Source: Talaromyces rugulosus (taxonomy: Eukaryota > Ascomycota > Eurotiomycetes > Eurotiales > Trichocomaceae). From it: a stretch of DNA of 64,000 nt. Below are positions 62,477 through 64,000 of the stretch, one piece after another. Location: the NCBI RefSeq assembly GCF_013368755.1, contig NC_049565.1, positions 2,294,001 through 2,358,000 on the forward strand, given 5' to 3'. Position 1 is the first letter of the stretch. Each line of letters starts with the position of its first letter. Below the pieces are notes generated by a model that was not told the origin of the DNA, did no database searches, and was given only the letters and a program-made list of their open reading frames with translations. A program made the position numbers and the translations under genes.

Positions 62477-62893
62477 CTAAAACAGCCGAAGGCTTTTTGG
62501 TTAGTAGTTTAACATCTTGAGATCATTTAGAAGATGACCAAAATGGATACAAATCCGTAATTCTCGTCTCTCTCTTATTTTCTTCTTGCTGTTGTCTTTG
62601 GTTTCTTTCTTTCTTTTTGTCTCTAGTGATGTATTAACAAGTCGAAGAAAATGACACGCACGCAGTGAATTTCGAGAATAATAATAATAATGTGAAGCAA
62701 ATGTTTTGTAGACCGATGTCGACGCCCCACTTTTCTTAGTAATGGAGCTGTGCTCTCTCCGCATTTGACGACTTCTCGTCTTCTGCTTCGCTTGAGCCTT
62801 TGTATATATATGCAATCATGATCTGACAAAGCTATTTGATTTATAGTTATTTGATCTACGTGCCGTCTGGACAGTGAACTGTCCAAAAGCCCA
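62477..62893. other. Intergenic, promoter of OPT gene
   Basis: 417 bp. A CT-rich tract (62565-62630) and an ATA repeat near 62680 lie within it. No other feature seen. Confidence 0.4.
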
Positions 62894-64000
62894 ATGAATT
62901 ACCAGACGATGGCTTCCCCGAGCAGCCCTCCGAACGCTCGAGCTCTCGGCGAGGGCACCGACACAGCTGCAGATATCGGGTTTCGCGAAGAAGATGAAAA
63001 CAATATTACGGAAGAAATCTATGACTCTTCGTCCGCAAAAGCGCCCGGCACCTCCGCGCAGAGCTTCACGCCGCGTTCGCTGGCTGTCGGCCTCATCATC
63101 GGAACCTTGATCATCTTCTCGAACACATACTTTGGTCTGCAGACTGGCTGGATGAGTCTCATGACTATGCCGTCTTCGCTGATTGGGTTTGCCGTCTTTA
63201 AGAGCCTTTCCAAACACCTCTCTTTCCCCTTCACCCCAGTCGAGAACGTTCTCATTCAGACAGTTGCCGGCGCTGTTGGCACGATGCCTCTAGGGTGCGG
63301 TTTTGTGGGCGTGATACCGGCATTAGAGTTTCTTTTGAGGGACGGTCCAGATGGAAAATCAGGAGATGGAGGGACAGGCGAGGGCGGTCCGCTCAATGTG
63401 GGTTTCTGGAAATTGGTAATATGGAGTCTCGGGGTGTGTTTGTTTGGGGCAATATTCGCTGTGCCGTTGCGCAAGGAAGTCATTATACGCGAGAAATTAA
63501 GATTTCCAAGCGGTACTGCAACGGCATTGATGATCAAGATGCTGCATGGGGGCTCTAACGACGAAAAAGCCCAAGATGGTCAGAAAGTAACGAGCCGAAA
63601 TACCACAAACCCAGACAATTCAGACACTCGTATTTCTTCAGAATTGGAATCCATGGCAAATCCCAAGGATGACACACGGAAGAGTTGGAAATCAAAGATT
63701 CGCCTACTTATTGGTGCCTTTGCGGTTTCCGCACTTTATGTGAGTACAGAAATACGGTGTTTCCGAGAATGACAGGTACTAATAGCGACAGACAATATTT
63801 TCTTACTTCATTCCTCAGGTCAGGGATCTTCCTATCTTCGGACTTACTCTTGCTCAAGACTGGCTCTGGACTTTGAACCCCTCTCCTGCATATGTCGGCC
63901 AGGGAATCATCATGGGCCCTGCAACTTCGATGCATATGCTTTTTGGCGCAGTATTAGGATGGGCAATTCTGTCTCCTCTCGCCAAGCACAAAGGATGGGC
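62894..64000 (+). CDS. Oligopeptide transporter (OPT) family protein, 3' end beyond window
   Basis: Exons 62894-63739 and 63792 to the window edge; intron 52 nt. 351 residues are visible, about half of the usual OPT length. The hydrophilic N-terminus is followed by the OPT opening SLAVGLIIGTLIIFSNTYFG and GLQTGWMSLMTMPSSLIGFA, then NVLIQTVAGAVGTMPLGCGF, the conserved REKLRFPSGTATALMIKMLH, and after the intron FGLTLAQDWLWTLNPSPAYV with GQGIIMGPATSMHMLFGAVL. This matches the fungal YSL-like/small-OPT branch, proton-coupled importers of peptides or metal chelates. A second ATG at 62909 has a better context and would shorten the protein by five residues. Confidence 0.9.

Overview
The window is nuclear DNA of a filamentous ascomycete, most likely of the Eurotiales type (Aspergillus/Penicillium/Talaromyces group). 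The evidence is dense genes with short GT-AG introns (45-81 nt here), a pentafunctional AROM gene, a divergent H3-H4 histone pair, a Zn2Cys6 regulator, and close protein resemblance to Aspergillus versions of ALG9, USO1, RAT1 and RAV1. Exon structures below were worked out by hand: each junction restores the reading frame and the summed exon length is a multiple of three.

Left part (1-18 kb): NAF1 (snoRNP assembly) and ALG9 (N-glycan assembly) are divergent. They are followed by a membrane-anchored HODM/DUF3445 protein, the Fe-S exonuclease EXO5, an ACT-domain protein, a 404-bp MITE, an Mpv17/PMP22 protein, an intron-containing tRNA-Trp, a DHA1 polyamine/drug-type MFS transporter, and a divergent Zn2Cys6 regulator / RTA1-type membrane protein pair.

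Middle (18-32 kb): the histone H3 and H4 genes share a 650-bp promoter rich in TGATCC motifs. An aminoglycoside-phosphotransferase-like kinase follows, then about 4.9 kb with no gene I can support, ending at a C2H2 regulator resembling Rpn4, the activator of proteasome genes. Another 2.2 kb without genes follows.

Right part (32-64 kb) is a housekeeping block: AROM (shikimate pathway), RAT1/XRN2 (nuclear 5'-3' RNA decay), USO1 (ER-Golgi tether), cytosolic isoleucyl-tRNA synthetase, a 59-residue NDUFAF8-like complex I assembly factor, SFI1 (spindle pole body) and RAV1 (V-ATPase assembly). The end is more accessory: a small secreted protein, a D-2-hydroxyacid dehydrogenase, a damaged PD-(D/E)XK-like gene, and the start of an OPT transporter cut by the window edge.

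AROM and the isoleucyl-tRNA synthetase each have a perfect Gcn4/CpcA site upstream (TGAGTCA and TGACTCA), which fits shared control by amino-acid starvation. I found no CRISPR array, no secondary-metabolite backbone gene and no clearly new multi-gene system. The least explained items are the MITE, the damaged nuclease-like gene, the motif-dense histone promoter, the long gene-free leader of the Rpn4-like gene, and the unstudied HODM-like and secreted proteins.
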